The notes under the pieces are model-generated. The model was not told the origin of the DNA, did no database searches, and saw nothing but the letters and a program-made list of their open reading frames with translations. From positions 496,001-560,000 of the forward strand of contig JAQJZZ010000018.1 of the NCBI GenBank assembly GCA_030077755.1: a stretch of 64,000 nucleotides of DNA, in the 5' to 3' direction. This document shows positions 12,301 through 23,462 of the stretch, piece by piece. The DNA comes from Filosporella fistucella. Lineage: Eukaryota; Ascomycota; Leotiomycetes; Helotiales. The stretch's first letter is position 1, and the number at the start of each line of letters is the position of its first letter. A program made the translations under genes and the position numbers.

Positions 12301-13068
12301 CCCACAATTCAAAATTCTTCTCTAATCCAGCACTCATTCACGTGATATATCACATGACCCTTTCCTTTCTCCTCCTCTAGCACCTACCTAGCAACTGGAT
12401 CTCACCTCCCTCTAACCCAAAGCCAAATCCAAACCACTCCATAACGCAAAAGCTTATCAACCCAAGCAAAATCTGTTCCCATCTAATCTAGCATAAACAT
12501 CCACCCACCCATCACTCACAGACCCCACCATTCACAAAACGAAACTCGTTTCACGCTGCTCGGACAGTCATCTGATGCTAGTTATCAGGGTAAACGAGCG
12601 CGGATGAGACGCGGGATTGTGTCATTTGGAATAGGTGGATGGGAGGAGATAAGATACAGAGAAGATTGAGTTTGGAATTGGAGGGGTATCGCCGCTACAT
12701 TGATGGAGGGGAGAACGAGATGAGTAAGGTCACGTGCTGCGAAACTATACAAGAGGTGTGGCTTGGGAGGGGTTTATAAAAGGAATAGTGAGTACAGGTG
12801 TAGTTTGAGCGACTGTTGTTTTGTAGTCTTTAGTAAATTATTCATTTATGTTGTCATAATGAAGGAGATACGTAGCTGAGGAGACAACGCCCCCTTCTTT
12901 TTAGCGAGAGGAATGTGAGTTCATTTCCCTTCCTATCAATATATATTCTTGATATATGTTACGAATCGAATGATAATCTACTTCTATATACTTGTTAATC
13001 CGTAGTGTTAAATTCCAGATGAGTATGAATATTATATATACAGAAAGAAGAGCTATTGTATGCACAGA
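9318..13068. other. long gene-poor stretch upstream of samB
   Basis: About 3.7 kb with no frame I can support as a gene. It is full of simple-sequence tracts: CCACCA repeats near 9998-10033, CTCTACCTG repeats near 10166, C/T-rich runs around 11080-11300 and 12360-12540. Many short ORFs come from these tracts. It is plausibly the long 5' leader and promoter of samB, but nothing in the sequence proves that. Confidence 0.4.
10166..10192. repeat. 9-base tandem repeat, three copies
   Basis: Three head-to-tail copies of CTCTACCTG, the last one changed at its final base. Simple sequence; no function inferred. Confidence 0.7.
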
Positions 13069-13738
13069 TTAAGAATAGGCCTGGCAGAGGTCGGAATCTA
13101 CAATGCTACCTGTCACTCGCCCCCAGACCCTACTTCTAATTTTCTCCCAACATATCCTTGTTTCCTCACTCTCTAATTTCTCTACTTCCTCTCTCTTATC
13201 CATCTTTTCTGCTATACTAATATCCAAATTCCCAATTTTTGTACCGTCTTCTCTTCCCATCAACGTATCTTCCGCTACAGTCTCTAACCTCCTACAGCCT
13301 CCATTATCAGCAAAAGAATCCAGCCAAACTTTACGAACATCCTTTCTCTTCCCACCTCCAATCCCATCCCACTACCCATTTCCCTAGTAATTCCTAGGCA
13401 CGGATAAGAGAGCGTTTCATATTGTATATCTCCTCTTCTCTCCTCTTTCCTTTTCTGATTTCCAATATGCCGTCCTTTCCATAATGGGAAAATAAAATGC
13501 TATTCGGATCAATATGTGGAGCTATTACTGAGTGGTGAGTAGATGAGTGAAAGGAAGGAGAGGGAAGAGAGATAATAGAGAAAGGATCAGTAGGCGGTGC
13601 CCCGGCAGCGAGTAGGAGGACGAGATAATCTTGTTGGAGTTCTGCTAGGGATTGGGCTTCTGTGTTGTAGAAGAGGGAGAGGAGCTCGAGCGGGGCTATA
13701 ATTGAGGAATCTCTTTTCCGCAGGGGTGATTTGGCCAT
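13069..13738 (-). CDS. hypothetical protein, two exons (207 aa)
   Basis: Two minus-strand frames join in phase 1: 13738-13402 and 13355-13069, across a 46-base intron (13356-13401, GTGCCT donor, GGAG acceptor, internal TTACTAG as a possible branch site). The donor is not the strongest type, so the exact junction is tentative. The first exon starts MAKSPLRKRD and has a helical Leu/Glu-rich stretch (LSLFYNTEAQSLAELQQ) followed by a Ser/His/Pro-rich part; the second has KVWLDSFADNGG and a charged helix. I do not recognise the family. Confidence 0.45.
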
Positions 13739-14162
13739 GATGAATCATCAGATTGTAACTGTGCTGCTGGTGGTAGCCGTTATTTCTTATTTTCGTTGTT
13801 CAAGTCATTCAAAATTGAATATTAGATCAGCCAAATACATTCTATAAGTCTAAGTGGTAGAAGACAGCCGAGTAATCTAGGCTCAATGAGATTATATCCT
13901 TGTATAGCTTTGTTGCGCTTCCAATTAGGACCTACAAAAGACCTTTTGATTGAGAGATAAAGAGGGCTTGTTGATGCATGGGATTTCCCTTGCCATAAAT
14001 ATACATAGCTCAGTTGAAGAACAAACAGATCCGAGGGGTTGATGTAGACTACAAAGAGTTGAATAAGAGTTCTGGTCTTGGGAGAATGCAACACGTGAGC
14101 AGAACAATAGTGTTGTTCTCTTGTGTTTCCTTGGTCTTTATCTAACAATAAGATAAGGTAGA
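13739..14162. other. intergenic, no gene seen
   Basis: Short divergent spacer between the minus-strand hypothetical gene and the decayed plus-strand gene. Overlapping minus-strand ORFs here are antisense to the better-supported plus-strand frame. Confidence 0.4.
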
Positions 14163-15043
14163 ATGCATTGTGTTCTTGCCCCCTTCTCGCACATTCAGAA
14201 TTTGGCCACTGTCTGGGGAGAGGTCGCGTACGACATTCTTCTCTACTCCAAAATGTCAGACACTTTTGTCTCAACCTGGGGTCGAGAGATCTCTACTCCA
14301 CAAGGGCTGCTTCAACTCTTACATACGACTAAAACAATTGATCTTCTACAAACGGTAGGTCAAGAAGGCAAGGAAAAGATGATGGCATATAGTTCTCAAC
14401 CTCTATTAATCAAACTCAGCGGGCGAGATCCTAACGGGAAGCCTACCTTCGAATTTCGCGAACACAAAGGTAATTTAAATGCCGAGAAGGTGACGAACTG
14501 GATCTCAACAGTAGTAGGAATCATCGATTGGCTAAACAGTACGCAACTTGTGAGAATTATGGATCTACTCGGTGTATCCCAACACGAGCAGTGGCAAAAA
14601 TGGCTGATGGCATAGATGAAGAACGAGAAGAGAAATAAGGACCTGTGGTAGCGGAGAGTACTTTCACCGCCATTGATCTCTTGAACCATATAGGTCTGAA
14701 GAAACAAGCAAAGTACTACCAAAACAAAACACACAAACTTGTAGGTGAGAACCCTCGCAGTAAACTAATTTTTGACTGGCTGTATGAGAGAGTTTAGCCA
14801 AGTGAGAGAGATCTAGCCCAATTTGCTAGAACTCATCGGTTGAGGGCTCTCTGGGACTCGATTCAGGCATATTGAGCTATACCCGATCGTCCTGAGTTTG
14901 CGTCCGCGAGGGACTTCGATGAAGATGATAAGCTTTGGCCTGAGCATGAGGAGTTATATTATGCGTTACCTGGTGCGAAAGAATTTCGGAATTCGTCGCT
15001 GATGGGGCTTTTCGGTGAAGGGCTTCGAGGTACAAACGAGTAA
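14163..15043 (+). pseudogene. decayed gene of unknown family
   Basis: An open frame from ATG 14163 (or ATG 14253, MSDTFVSTWG) runs 150 codons to 14615 and reads like protein (DWLNSTQLVRIMDLLG). Coding-like sequence then continues in a different frame from 14639 to TAA at 15041-15043, including DLLNHIGLKKQAKYY, KLIFDWLYERV, LRALWDSIQAY and EHEELYYALPG. That frame is preceded by TAA (14636) and interrupted by TAG (14795) and TGA (14873), both reachable from CAG and CGA by single C-to-T changes. A frameshift plus three stops over 400 bases indicates a relic, although undetected short introns cannot be excluded. No family recognised. Confidence 0.5.
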
Positions 15044-15561
15044 AAGTGAAGAATAGCCTTAAATGTAAAAATCCTCTGATCTCTATCTCATTCAAATGCA
15101 GTGACTATAGATGTAATGGAATCGCCGAATGCTTTGATAGAATTATCAATATTCGCTTCAAGATGTTACTAGCTTGTGGTTCAATGTGCCCGTATCATTT
15201 ATAGCCCATTACACGATGGATACATATTCTGATTAAGATAAGAATTTACCTAGATGCCACGTATCCGCCAGTAATGGTACTCATATGGCTTTGTCGTAAG
15301 TCGCACGTGACCTTCATCACTGAATGATATTTGTGGCTGTTACTGCGCCACTTCTGGTTGCCTGACAACCTATCTTGTGTTTTCAGCTCGTTTGCTCGTT
15401 GTTCTTTATTCTCCTCTTTCAGGACTTAAATTGATTTGAATAGAAGCTTACCCAAAGTTTTCGCGTCCAAGAGTTAGCGGGGTTGTGTTGTTGATGCAGT
15501 TACATCATTAGACGCGTACTTTCTCCCGGGGCAGCTGGTAATCAAAGCCAGCTCAGATACG
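15044..15561. other. intergenic, probable promoter of the ankyrin-HET gene
   Basis: No coding frame. T-rich pyrimidine tracts near 15400-15420 are common upstream of fungal genes. Confidence 0.4.
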
Positions 15562-18467
15562 ATGGACTATCCAGAGTATACTATGCCTTTACCATCAATA
15601 TGACTAAATGGACTCATGAGATTCTAGGGACTGGACTCCATTGCATATCGCAGTCTGGCGGCTCTCCTCGCTAGAAGAGGTGCGATCTCTTGCAAATGAC
15701 GAAAGCGTGAATGTACAGGATGATCAAGGATGGACTCCGGTACACCTTGCGTGTGCGGCAAGCTCGTCTCTACTTATATCAAGCCATCAAATGTCCCGCC
15801 GTGGTCTTAGCCAGCGACCATATCGTTCGAACCGCTATGAAAATGAAAGACCGGAAGCTTTTGCGGCCTTGCGAATATTGCTACAGCATGGACCAGATCT
15901 AGATATCAGGGCCGGAGATTTTTGCACACCACTTCATTGTGCCGCAGACAGCGGATGGTATAGCCATGCAAATGCTCTGATCCGAGCAGGAGCGCCGGTA
16001 TACACGGGACCACTGTGCTCTCCACTTTGCTGGGCTGCTGGTGGCAGTTGTGGAAATAACCCTGTGGCCATTCTACTACGAGAAAAACTTGGCGAACATG
16101 GCCTGTCAATGATCGAAGCTGACCACGAGAGAAAAGCCCAAGAAGCACGGCAACGACGGCTTGAAGTGTACAGACAGGAAATGTCTGGTTTTGTCACCGA
16201 CGAAGAACTTGAACTTCAACAAGCTCTCATGGATTCCATTGAAGAGCCCCGATCAGAGACCACCCAAGCGGATAAGGAACGAGCACTTCGGGCAGGACGA
16301 TTGCCTCGACCCATTCCACGACAGCCACTGTATGGAATACCCAACGCACATGGCCTATGTCCAACCTGCTCAGGACTTTCATTTGAGAAGATGGAGAAAG
16401 CTCCGGGATACATACATATGCCGTCACTGAGGGACCTGAAAATGAGTGCGGCACTATGCAAACTATGTAATTTAATGATACAGCTGTTGGATGATGACAC
16501 AGACGACATGGCTGTCTCGCAAATAATCGTGAGTGCTTCTAATGGAAACCACAATGGTTGTAGCGAGCCATATCGTATCAGGACTCTTGACTTCAGGATT
16601 TCCGAGGGATGCACATGTATTCGAAACTTTCAATATCCCGAGCCCAACCCGTACTTTCCGGATTGCAAAGGGATCTGCAAATTTAAAAAAGAGGCTTCAG
16701 TCACAATCTTTGCGGATGAAGGTGAGTCTATTGTGGAGTCAAATCTGAGCTTGACTAAGTGATCTTTTAGTGAACGACCAAAGAGTTCAAACGGGAATTG
16801 AAATCACTAGCGACCCGTTGTCTTCAGCTACTCAATCTATCATTCACGACTGGTACACTAAGTGCGATACAAACCATAAAAACTGCAGGAGAACCATCGT
16901 ATCTGGAGACAACAATGAAGTGCCTCTCCCTACCAGAGTGATTGAGGTTAGGGAGAACAAGGTGCGGCTCGTAAATTCTGGTAGTAAGAGAGGCAGGTAT
17001 CTTGCCTTGAGTCACCGTTGGGTACAAGGGCCGACGCCAGAGTGGGTCACTCGAGAGGCGAACAATTCCCACAAGGCAAGATTAGATTGGTTTTCTATAG
17101 ACCATTTACCAGCCACTATCAAGGATGCAGTCAAGGTTACTCGCGAGCTGGGATTCCAGTATGTGTGGATCGATTCAATCTGCATCATTCAAGATTCTCC
17201 AAAAGACTGGGAGGCGGAGGCCTCCAAGATGGCTGATGTCTATGCCAACGCATATATGACCTTGTCTGCCGATTGTGGGGAGGACGACAACGCAGGGTTC
17301 TTGTTCCCTCGGCCGAACACTCTGCCATCCATGTCGCTACCAATTCAGACAGCAGATCCCAACAAGAGCTTGATGATTCGCATACGACAAACCGCCAAGG
17401 ACTCATACGGCTTTGTCCAGAAATCACTTTTCGAATCAAACGTCGAGTCTGCTTATTTGAGCGATAGGGCATGGATATTCCAAGAACGGATTCTTTCGGA
17501 ACGACTTCTTCACTTCGGCCGAGATCAGATCTTCTGGGAATGCAATACAGCTACAGTTGCCGAAGATGGCCATGTTATTGACCAAGACGAATGTGGCGTC
17601 AACGATCTACGATTTTCTAAGCAAGCTTACAGCGTTGTCATACATGGCCTACTACCATCTGAAGCCAACGAGTTTGAGAGACTACCATGTCTTCGGCGAT
17701 TTAGACGGAGTCAGCCACGTTGGCAAGATCTCGTAAAAGCGTATAGCCGCCTAAGTCTTACTCATGGAGAAGATAAGTTGATTGCACTCTCCGGTTTGGC
17801 GTCGACTTATGCACAAAGGCCGGATTCACAAGATGATAGGTACATTGCCGGCATGTGGGAGAATGGCCTCATTGAAATGCTATCTTGGAGAGTTGTAGCA
17901 GACTCAAGTCATCTGCCACCCGCCCCTTCACCGAAACGTATTCCCTCCTTCTCTTGGATTGCGGTCGACTCTCCAATTACCTTTAAGGTTGATGAGATGT
18001 ATGGTGATTTTGAAAGCATTGCAGAAGTAGTCCGCTCCGATATGGACTGTGAAACGGCAAATATATATGGTAATATGCGATCATGTAAGCTTACACTGAA
18101 AGCGCCAGTGGTCCTGGCTCTTACGCTCGGACCGCTCCCGACAGATCTAGGTTCTCTCGTGAAAGGAACCCACCCTCTGTATAATGAGGAAATGGTGCCG
18201 ATTGGAAGAGTGTACGCAGATCATCAGGAGAGCCTTAGCAATGACCAGCACCTTGTCTGCTTGCAAATACTCAAGTTGCCAAAGGACTCTTATAAAAAGG
18301 AGCAGAGCATTTTCCTGGTGCTTACTCCTGCTTCTAGCGCGAACGCAGGAAACACTATATATCGGAGAGTGGGTATTGGATCGACAGAAGTATCCTCAGG
18401 GGCAAGTGGGTACATCGAGAGGTGTATGTTCGCAGATGCTTCCCCCAAGACAGTAGAAATCATATAG
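15562..18467 (+). CDS. ankyrin-HET domain protein
   Basis: Three exons are inferred: 15562-15575, 15628-16721 and 16771-18467, with introns of 52 bases (GTATAC...CTAG, branch TGACTAAAT) and 49 bases (GTGAGT...TTAG). The joins give exactly 934 codons. The first intron restores MDYPEDWTPLHIAVWR, the opening of an ankyrin repeat. Residues ~6-160 hold degenerate ankyrin repeats (WTPVHLAC, CTPLHCAADSGW). Two CxxC pairs (CPTC, CKLC) lie before the HET domain, as in many HET proteins. The HET domain has YLALSHRWV near 447, YVWIDSICIIQDS near 500, and LSDRAWIFQERILSERLLHF. HET proteins mediate incompatibility and regulated cell death; the ankyrin part would be the recognition or scaffold region, which is inference. 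No NACHT ATPase is present. Confidence 0.88.
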
Positions 18468-19095
18468 AAGGTCAGAGCAAGAATCATACTACTTTATTTG
18501 TCTTGCTAGGCAAGTATGAACTCAAAGTGAGAATATCCTATTTCCACTCTATGATCCATACACTACACGCTCTCGGATCAATGAACGCGACACCTTATTT
18601 CAACGTCCATTTCACCCCCTCGCTACCCCTCGCTTATTTTACCCCGCGAAATTAATTTCCATATTTAGCCTCACCTCACTCTAATCACTCACAAGCTCTC
18701 ACCAACTGCCGAAATGCAATATCTTGTGTCTTTGCCTTAATATGTATCGTCCAATGGTGCGTTTTGTTACAAACTGATGTGAACATCCTAGAGGCGGCTG
18801 GCGGGTGATCCTCTGGTCGATTGCCCAAGCAAATCGTAACCGTTCCTGAATTCTCAATTGTCCAGATGAGGTACGGCAACGGAAGAGACGGACTTTTATC
18901 AAAGAATTGTATATTCTGCCTGTGTCATGGATTTTATCTATAGGCTATGTGGAGATACATCGAAGGTATATATCGACTCGTTTCCTTGAAACAATCTATT
19001 GAGGCTTGCTTCGACGAAAAGTCTCGAAGGACAATTGACAAGAGTTTTCTTCCTCATAACGATCGCTTGTTTCAGCACGAAACAAAGAATTCACA
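18468..19095. other. intergenic, no gene seen
   Basis: 3' UTR of the ankyrin-HET gene and promoter of the DUF8021 gene; only short shadow ORFs. Confidence 0.5.
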
Positions 19096-19974
19096 ATGCG
19101 TTCAACAATCCTAGCTCCTCTTCTCCTCAGCACCTTCGCCCTAGCCCTCCCCACAACCAGCCAAGCTGACTGCCCTCGAGAACTCCTCCAAGCAACGACA
19201 GATTCCTACATCCTTGCCCAAACGTCTGGCTCCATCTCCTCTCTCAAAACCGTTGCAGATAATCTAAACTACACCGAAAACGACAAAGCCGCCGTCATCA
19301 CCAAAGGGATCTTAGCTACCCCCTTGAAAATCGATTCTAATCGCTCTACGTTTGATACCACAGCTTGTGCGTCATACACAGAGCTCATCGTGAGCGATAA
19401 AAAGAATCCTCATGTGATTGGCACGCAGATGAGATATGAGAATGGGAAAGTCGCTAAGATGAATACGATTATCACGAAGACTGGGGATTGGCTTTTCAAT
19501 GTCACTGGGACGTTGTATTGGTATGTGTCGCTTGCGGACTTGATAGTGAAACCAGAACCAGCAAATTTGGATAATATGACTGACTTAAAATCATCCAGGG
19601 CAAGTAAAGAAACCTGGGACATCATCCCCGAAGCCAAACGTGACACCCGCGCCGTGATACAAGCGGCAGCCGACGCCTACCTCGACATCTTCGATGACAA
19701 AAAAGTAGTCGTTCCCTGGGGAACCCCGTGTGCTCGTCTGGAAGGCGGCTCATATACCGGCAAAGGTCTCCCAACTGATAGCTGCAACGTTGGTATTCCC
19801 AGTGGAGTCAAGTTGACAAACCGGAGATATGTAATTGATGAGGCACTGGGAGCTGTGGATGTGTTTTTGAGCTTCGCGGCGTTGCCAGATAGCCACGAGT
19901 TCCGGATTCAAGGAGGAAAGATTAGGTATGTGCACACGATGACTGTGATGGATAGTAAGAAGACGACTACATAA
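19096..19974 (+). CDS. secreted DUF8021-type protein
   Basis: Two exons, 19096-19520 and 19599-19974, joined in phase 2 across a 78-base intron (GTATGT donor, CTGAC branch, CCAG acceptor), giving 266 residues. The junction recreates TLYWASKETWDIIPEAKRDTR, cut here to its key residues: an aromatic pair, then W and the KRDTR motif shared with fungal DUF8021 proteins. The first ~17 residues are a clear signal peptide (APLLLSTFALALP). NxS/T glycosylation sites and four Cys (DCP, ACAS, PCAR, SCN) fit an extracellular protein. The intron length is a multiple of three without a stop, so retention would add 26 residues in frame. Function unknown; the family assignment is by pattern memory. Confidence 0.8.
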   Translation: MRSTILAPLLLSTFALALPTTSQADCPRELLQATTDSYILAQTSGSISSLKTVADNLNYTENDKAAVITKGILATPLKIDSNRSTFDTTACASYTELIVSDKKNPHVIGTQMRYENGKVAKMNTIITKTGDWLFNVTGTLYWYVSLADLIVKPEPANLDNMTDLKSSRASKETWDIIPEAKRDTRAVIQAAADAYLDIFDDKKVVVPWGTPCARLEGGSYTGKGLPTDSCNVGIPSGVKLTNRRYVIDEALGAVDVFLSFAALPDSHEFRIQGGKIRYVHTMTVMDSKKTTT

Positions 19975-20717
19975 GGTGGGAATGACGGAATAGGGTTCAA
20001 GTGCAAGGTGGTTATTGTAGATACATGTTGGGGAGAAGTGTGAAAATATATTCTTTGGTCGATCTGTAGTATCACCATGAAGATCAGTTGGTCAAGTTGA
20101 AGTATGTCCTTTCTATGGAGATTAAGTATAAATTGTACTAGGCTTAGATTATGGCGAATTACTGTCTCACGAGTTATGACAAGACAGCCCTCTCTACCGT
20201 TCTCCAAAACACATCTCATTTAAGGAAATCTCAAGGACAATATAACAATGTAAGATATTGTCTTAGAGACTTTCAATCCTTTGCACCTATAGTTTTGGGA
20301 ATCTTTTTTTTTTAGCTCTGGGAACATCTACCAAGTCACAGGTGGGCTAAATATACCTGGGTGTCAAGATGCAGCAGAGGAACATATCGTTCCCATTTCC
20401 ATAAATTTTCAAACAATCCGTTTTTTCGAACTCGAATTTAACTTTACCGTGGATAATTAGTAAGACCTGCATACAAGGTTATTTTTCAAAATTCACTAAA
20501 ACCATGTCAACATTTTCTCAGCCATTACTTACTCAACTCTTCTTCTGCTCCTTTCTTCTCTCCACGCTCAATCGGAGATCAAGCTGAGCAGCTACAGAAC
20601 AACAAATGGTGCGATCCTCATCATTCGTCTCTGATACCATATTCTTCTTTCCAATCCTCACAGGCACAACAAAACTAACCTACTCCAGCTCTCTCTCTGT
20701 CCAACACCTCACTACCA
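19975..20717. other. intergenic, no gene seen
   Basis: Includes a nine-T run near 20306 and AT-rich stretches around 20400-20490. Short ORFs at 20606-20917 overlap the start of the next gene in another frame. Confidence 0.5.
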
Positions 20718-21398
20718 ATGCAACCTTTTGCTCCTTTCAACATGTCCTCTCCTTGCTACAAATTCACCTGCGGCCACGAATACAAGCGCAAAACTGGACG
20801 TGCAGGCCCAACGAAAGACTTCCCAGAACTTTGTCCCGATTGCAAGCTCAACCAACCTACCCCCTGTCCCTGCTCACCACTCACGCCCTCGATTTCCTCC
20901 GAAGAGAAAGCACTTGATATCTGGCGCTCCCAAGTTGATCATTTTGATGATCTCATGGAGAATGCGGATCCTACCAGCGAGCTTTATGATTCACTAAAAA
21001 CCATGCGAGATAATTGCCAAGTTCTATGGGCGGAGAAGGTGAAAAATATCGAACTTCTGAAAGCGCAGGAGATAGTAGATGGTTACGGCGACTTAGCTGG
21101 CTGGAAGTTAGAAAAAAGATACGAGATGGCGTTGGTGAAGATTGGGGTCGTCTTGAAAGCGGAGAGGATTTTATTAGGCAAAGCGGAGAGAGAAGGAAAT
21201 GAAGGGGATCAGGTGGAGAGAACACAGAGGGTTGTCTGTTTGGAAGTATGCGAAGCGGGAATGAAGAGCTCGTGGGAATGTCATAGGGAGGCTATTGAGG
21301 GAGCTGTCATGGTAGAGAAGGATTGGAGGTGGAAGTGGCAAAGTTTCATCAACGTGCTTTGTGTTGAGAGTGCTGGATCAGATCCTATGATAGCCTGA
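20718..21398 (+). CDS. Cys/His-module protein 1 of a local trio (226 aa)
   Basis: Single exon. The start may be 20718 (MQPFAPFN) or the in-frame ATG at 20742 (MSSPCYKF). The first 50 residues hold a compact set of Cys/His residues, FTCGHEYKRK, then LCPDCK, then PCPC, which could bind one zinc ion. The rest is a charged helical region (EEKALDIWRSQVDHF, AEKVKNIELLKAQE, ERILLGKAERE) with two Cys pairs later. No named domain is recognised. The genes at 21579-23462 and 24159-24905 share the N-terminal CGH/CGY/CQH...CPDC layout, so the three may be diverged copies. Confidence 0.7.
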   Translation: MQPFAPFNMSSPCYKFTCGHEYKRKTGRAGPTKDFPELCPDCKLNQPTPCPCSPLTPSISSEEKALDIWRSQVDHFDDLMENADPTSELYDSLKTMRDNCQVLWAEKVKNIELLKAQEIVDGYGDLAGWKLEKRYEMALVKIGVVLKAERILLGKAEREGNEGDQVERTQRVVCLEVCEAGMKSSWECHREAIEGAVMVEKDWRWKWQSFINVLCVESAGSDPMIA

Positions 21399-21578
21399 TA
21401 GAGAGGCATTTTATTATGAATGTGGAGAGATCGAACTTAGGTAGTTTTGAGACCCTTTCAGAAAGCATGAAGCCGAATTCCACGCGATTCACAATTCTTG
21501 TTTGCTGTCTAATATGAAATCGCAATGCGACGTACGCTGAGTAGGACATCTCCATCCATGCTAATAATTTCGTTCTCA

Positions 21579-23462
21579 TCAAGCCGTTAGAATGCGTCTG
21601 AGTTTCTCGCCCACAACCATTTCATTGTTCAAAATATCCACCGGGACAAAGTCTGCCATCAAGGAATCTTCCTGCCATCTTTCGTTACCAATATCAACCC
21701 CTCTACAAAACGCAAACATAAGTTTCGAGGCCTTGTTAAAATTTGCCTGAGCATAGACTTCAGGTCCCTGTGCCTTTAAAATACGTGACTCCCTCATTTT
21801 CCCTATGAGTATAATCCAAATAAGAAAGTCGTGCCAAGTTGTCTCTATAGATTCAAGTAATCTTAGTGATCTAACACTTTCAAGACTTGCGCCATCTACA
21901 GATTCCTTCAAAGCGAGAAGGAGCTCAGCACCAGCGATGAAGTGCGCGGTTGTGATGGTTCTCGTCATGGCTTCATCACCGCTATTGCCTATTGATGCAT
22001 TACCCGTAAACCTGCGAATCAGCGAATTCTTGCTTGTGCGGAGAATGTGCTCGAAAGTTCTTTCCTTACGGCAGGTCTTGCTAACCAAAGCTACATGACC
22101 CATGATGAACTCTAAGTTCTCGGCGGTTCCTAAAATATCAATATCGCCTAATGCCTCGAGAACTTGCTCTTGAGCAGATGCACCATCTGTGAAAGGAACT
22201 GTAAACGTAGGCCGCGGAATCTTTTCCGCCTGGCGAGAAATCCGACTTCTCGAATCAGAGTTTTCTGGGGCTTTTCCTCGTCGAGCTTCCGCAACTTCTG
22301 AGGCAATATAATCGTGCGAGGATCCTGCCGAAGAAGGAGAAACTACTTCATAACATTTACTTGTCGGAGATGGGGTCTGTGATCGCGAGGACCTGGTAGC
22401 AGATACATTTGGAGACAATACAACTGGTGCCTCGAGTTTTGGAACTTCAGATGACCTGTCCTGAGACCTCGAAGGTTTGTTCGCCAATGAGCCTGCTTGA
22501 GTTGGAGAGCAACGATTTGTACCAGACGGAGGTAAAGTCCAGGGAGAGATGCTTCCAAGTGAAGATATCCTCCTCTGAGGACTTCTGCTCGCTGATCTTG
22601 TATTTCGACTATTCGATGCTTTGTTTATGGAAGACATTGTTGGAGATTGAAATCGCTTATGGGGCGCAGATACTTTTTGAGCGTTGGTTGGAGAAGTCTG
22701 AGGCAGCGATGCCGCCTGACTTCCGGTGACGCAGCTCGTTTTCCCAAATTTCAGACATCCGTTTATCGATGGCTTTTTTTTTGAAAGAAAGGCATCATCT
22801 CCTGGAGGCATAATTTGTGGCGTTGAAGGCGTGTGCCCCCAAGGGGTCATCTCGGGGCGAGATATCTCATCAATGAGTAACATATCTCCTTCCTCGGAGG
22901 CATGATTCTTGGGGGAAGATGACTGAGATGTGCTAGTATCATTGGCTGGAAACATGACACCATTCGTAGACCGTTTCCGACATTTTGGAGATATACTACC
23001 ACTCGAAGTCTTTCGGGGAGGCCGGGGAGCCACATTGACAGGAGTTGTTGTCCGAGATTGAGAACCCTTCCTGACGGGAGCCAGTGGTCGAGGCCTTGAT
23101 ATACTACTTCTTCTCCCCCCTAGACGGGTTTTAGAAGAGGCTTTGACGGGTACTTCGTTGGTCACCGCATCGTCGGTTGTTGGGAGCTTGTCCCTTGCAT
23201 GGCAGGCATGTGCTCCTTTGTTGACATTCTCCGTTTCCAAACTTCTTCTCCTTATCAACCAGGTATAAGTAACTTTCCGGCAGTCTGGGCACTCCTCATT
23301 GAACACTTTGGTCGACACCTTGGCGTTGCTGGTATCTGGCAAATGATCGTCTCCGATGGGCTGTGGCATACCGGTAAGTTGGTATCCGCATGCGAACTGC
23401 CATGCAACCGCTCGACACGTAGGATTGGTGGGATCAGTGAGATCGGCGACATTTAATTCCAT
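21579..23462 (-). CDS. Cys-module protein 2 of the trio with long disordered Ser/Pro region (627 aa)
   Basis: Single-exon minus-strand frame. I chose ATG 23462 (MELNVADLTDPTNP), as the 23 codons upstream in frame have no ATG. Near the N-terminus FACGYQLTG is followed by EECPDCRK and a basic WLIRRRS stretch, resembling the modules of the two plus-strand neighbours. Residues ~90-430 are Ser/Pro/Arg-rich and disordered with many SP/TP pairs, suggesting phosphorylation. The last ~190 residues are ordered and helical (ALGDIDILGTAENLEF, FIAGAELLLALKES) and end MVVGEKLRRILTA. Gene 1 of the trio ends 181 bases from its stop (convergent). Function unknown. Confidence 0.75.
   Translation of the reverse strand: MELNVADLTDPTNPTCRAVAWQFACGYQLTGMPQPIGDDHLPDTSNAKVSTKVFNEECPDCRKVTYTWLIRRRSLETENVNKGAHACHARDKLPTTDDAVTNEVPVKASSKTRLGGRRSSISRPRPLAPVRKGSQSRTTTPVNVAPRPPRKTSSGSISPKCRKRSTNGVMFPANDTSTSQSSSPKNHASEEGDMLLIDEISRPEMTPWGHTPSTPQIMPPGDDAFLSKKKPSINGCLKFGKTSCVTGSQAASLPQTSPTNAQKVSAPHKRFQSPTMSSINKASNSRNTRSASRSPQRRISSLGSISPWTLPPSGTNRCSPTQAGSLANKPSRSQDRSSEVPKLEAPVVLSPNVSATRSSRSQTPSPTSKCYEVVSPSSAGSSHDYIASEVAEARRGKAPENSDSRSRISRQAEKIPRPTFTVPFTDGASAQEQVLEALGDIDILGTAENLEFIMGHVALVSKTCRKERTFEHILRTSKNSLIRRFTGNASIGNSGDEAMTRTITTAHFIAGAELLLALKESVDGASLESVRSLRLLESIETTWHDFLIWIILIGKMRESRILKAQGPEVYAQANFNKASKLMFAFCRGVDIGNERWQEDSLMADFVPVDILNNEMVVGEKLRRILTA

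Noticed and set aside
13822..14274. 150-codon minus-strand ORF
   Set aside because: Overlaps the start of the better-supported plus-strand relic and lacks recognisable features.
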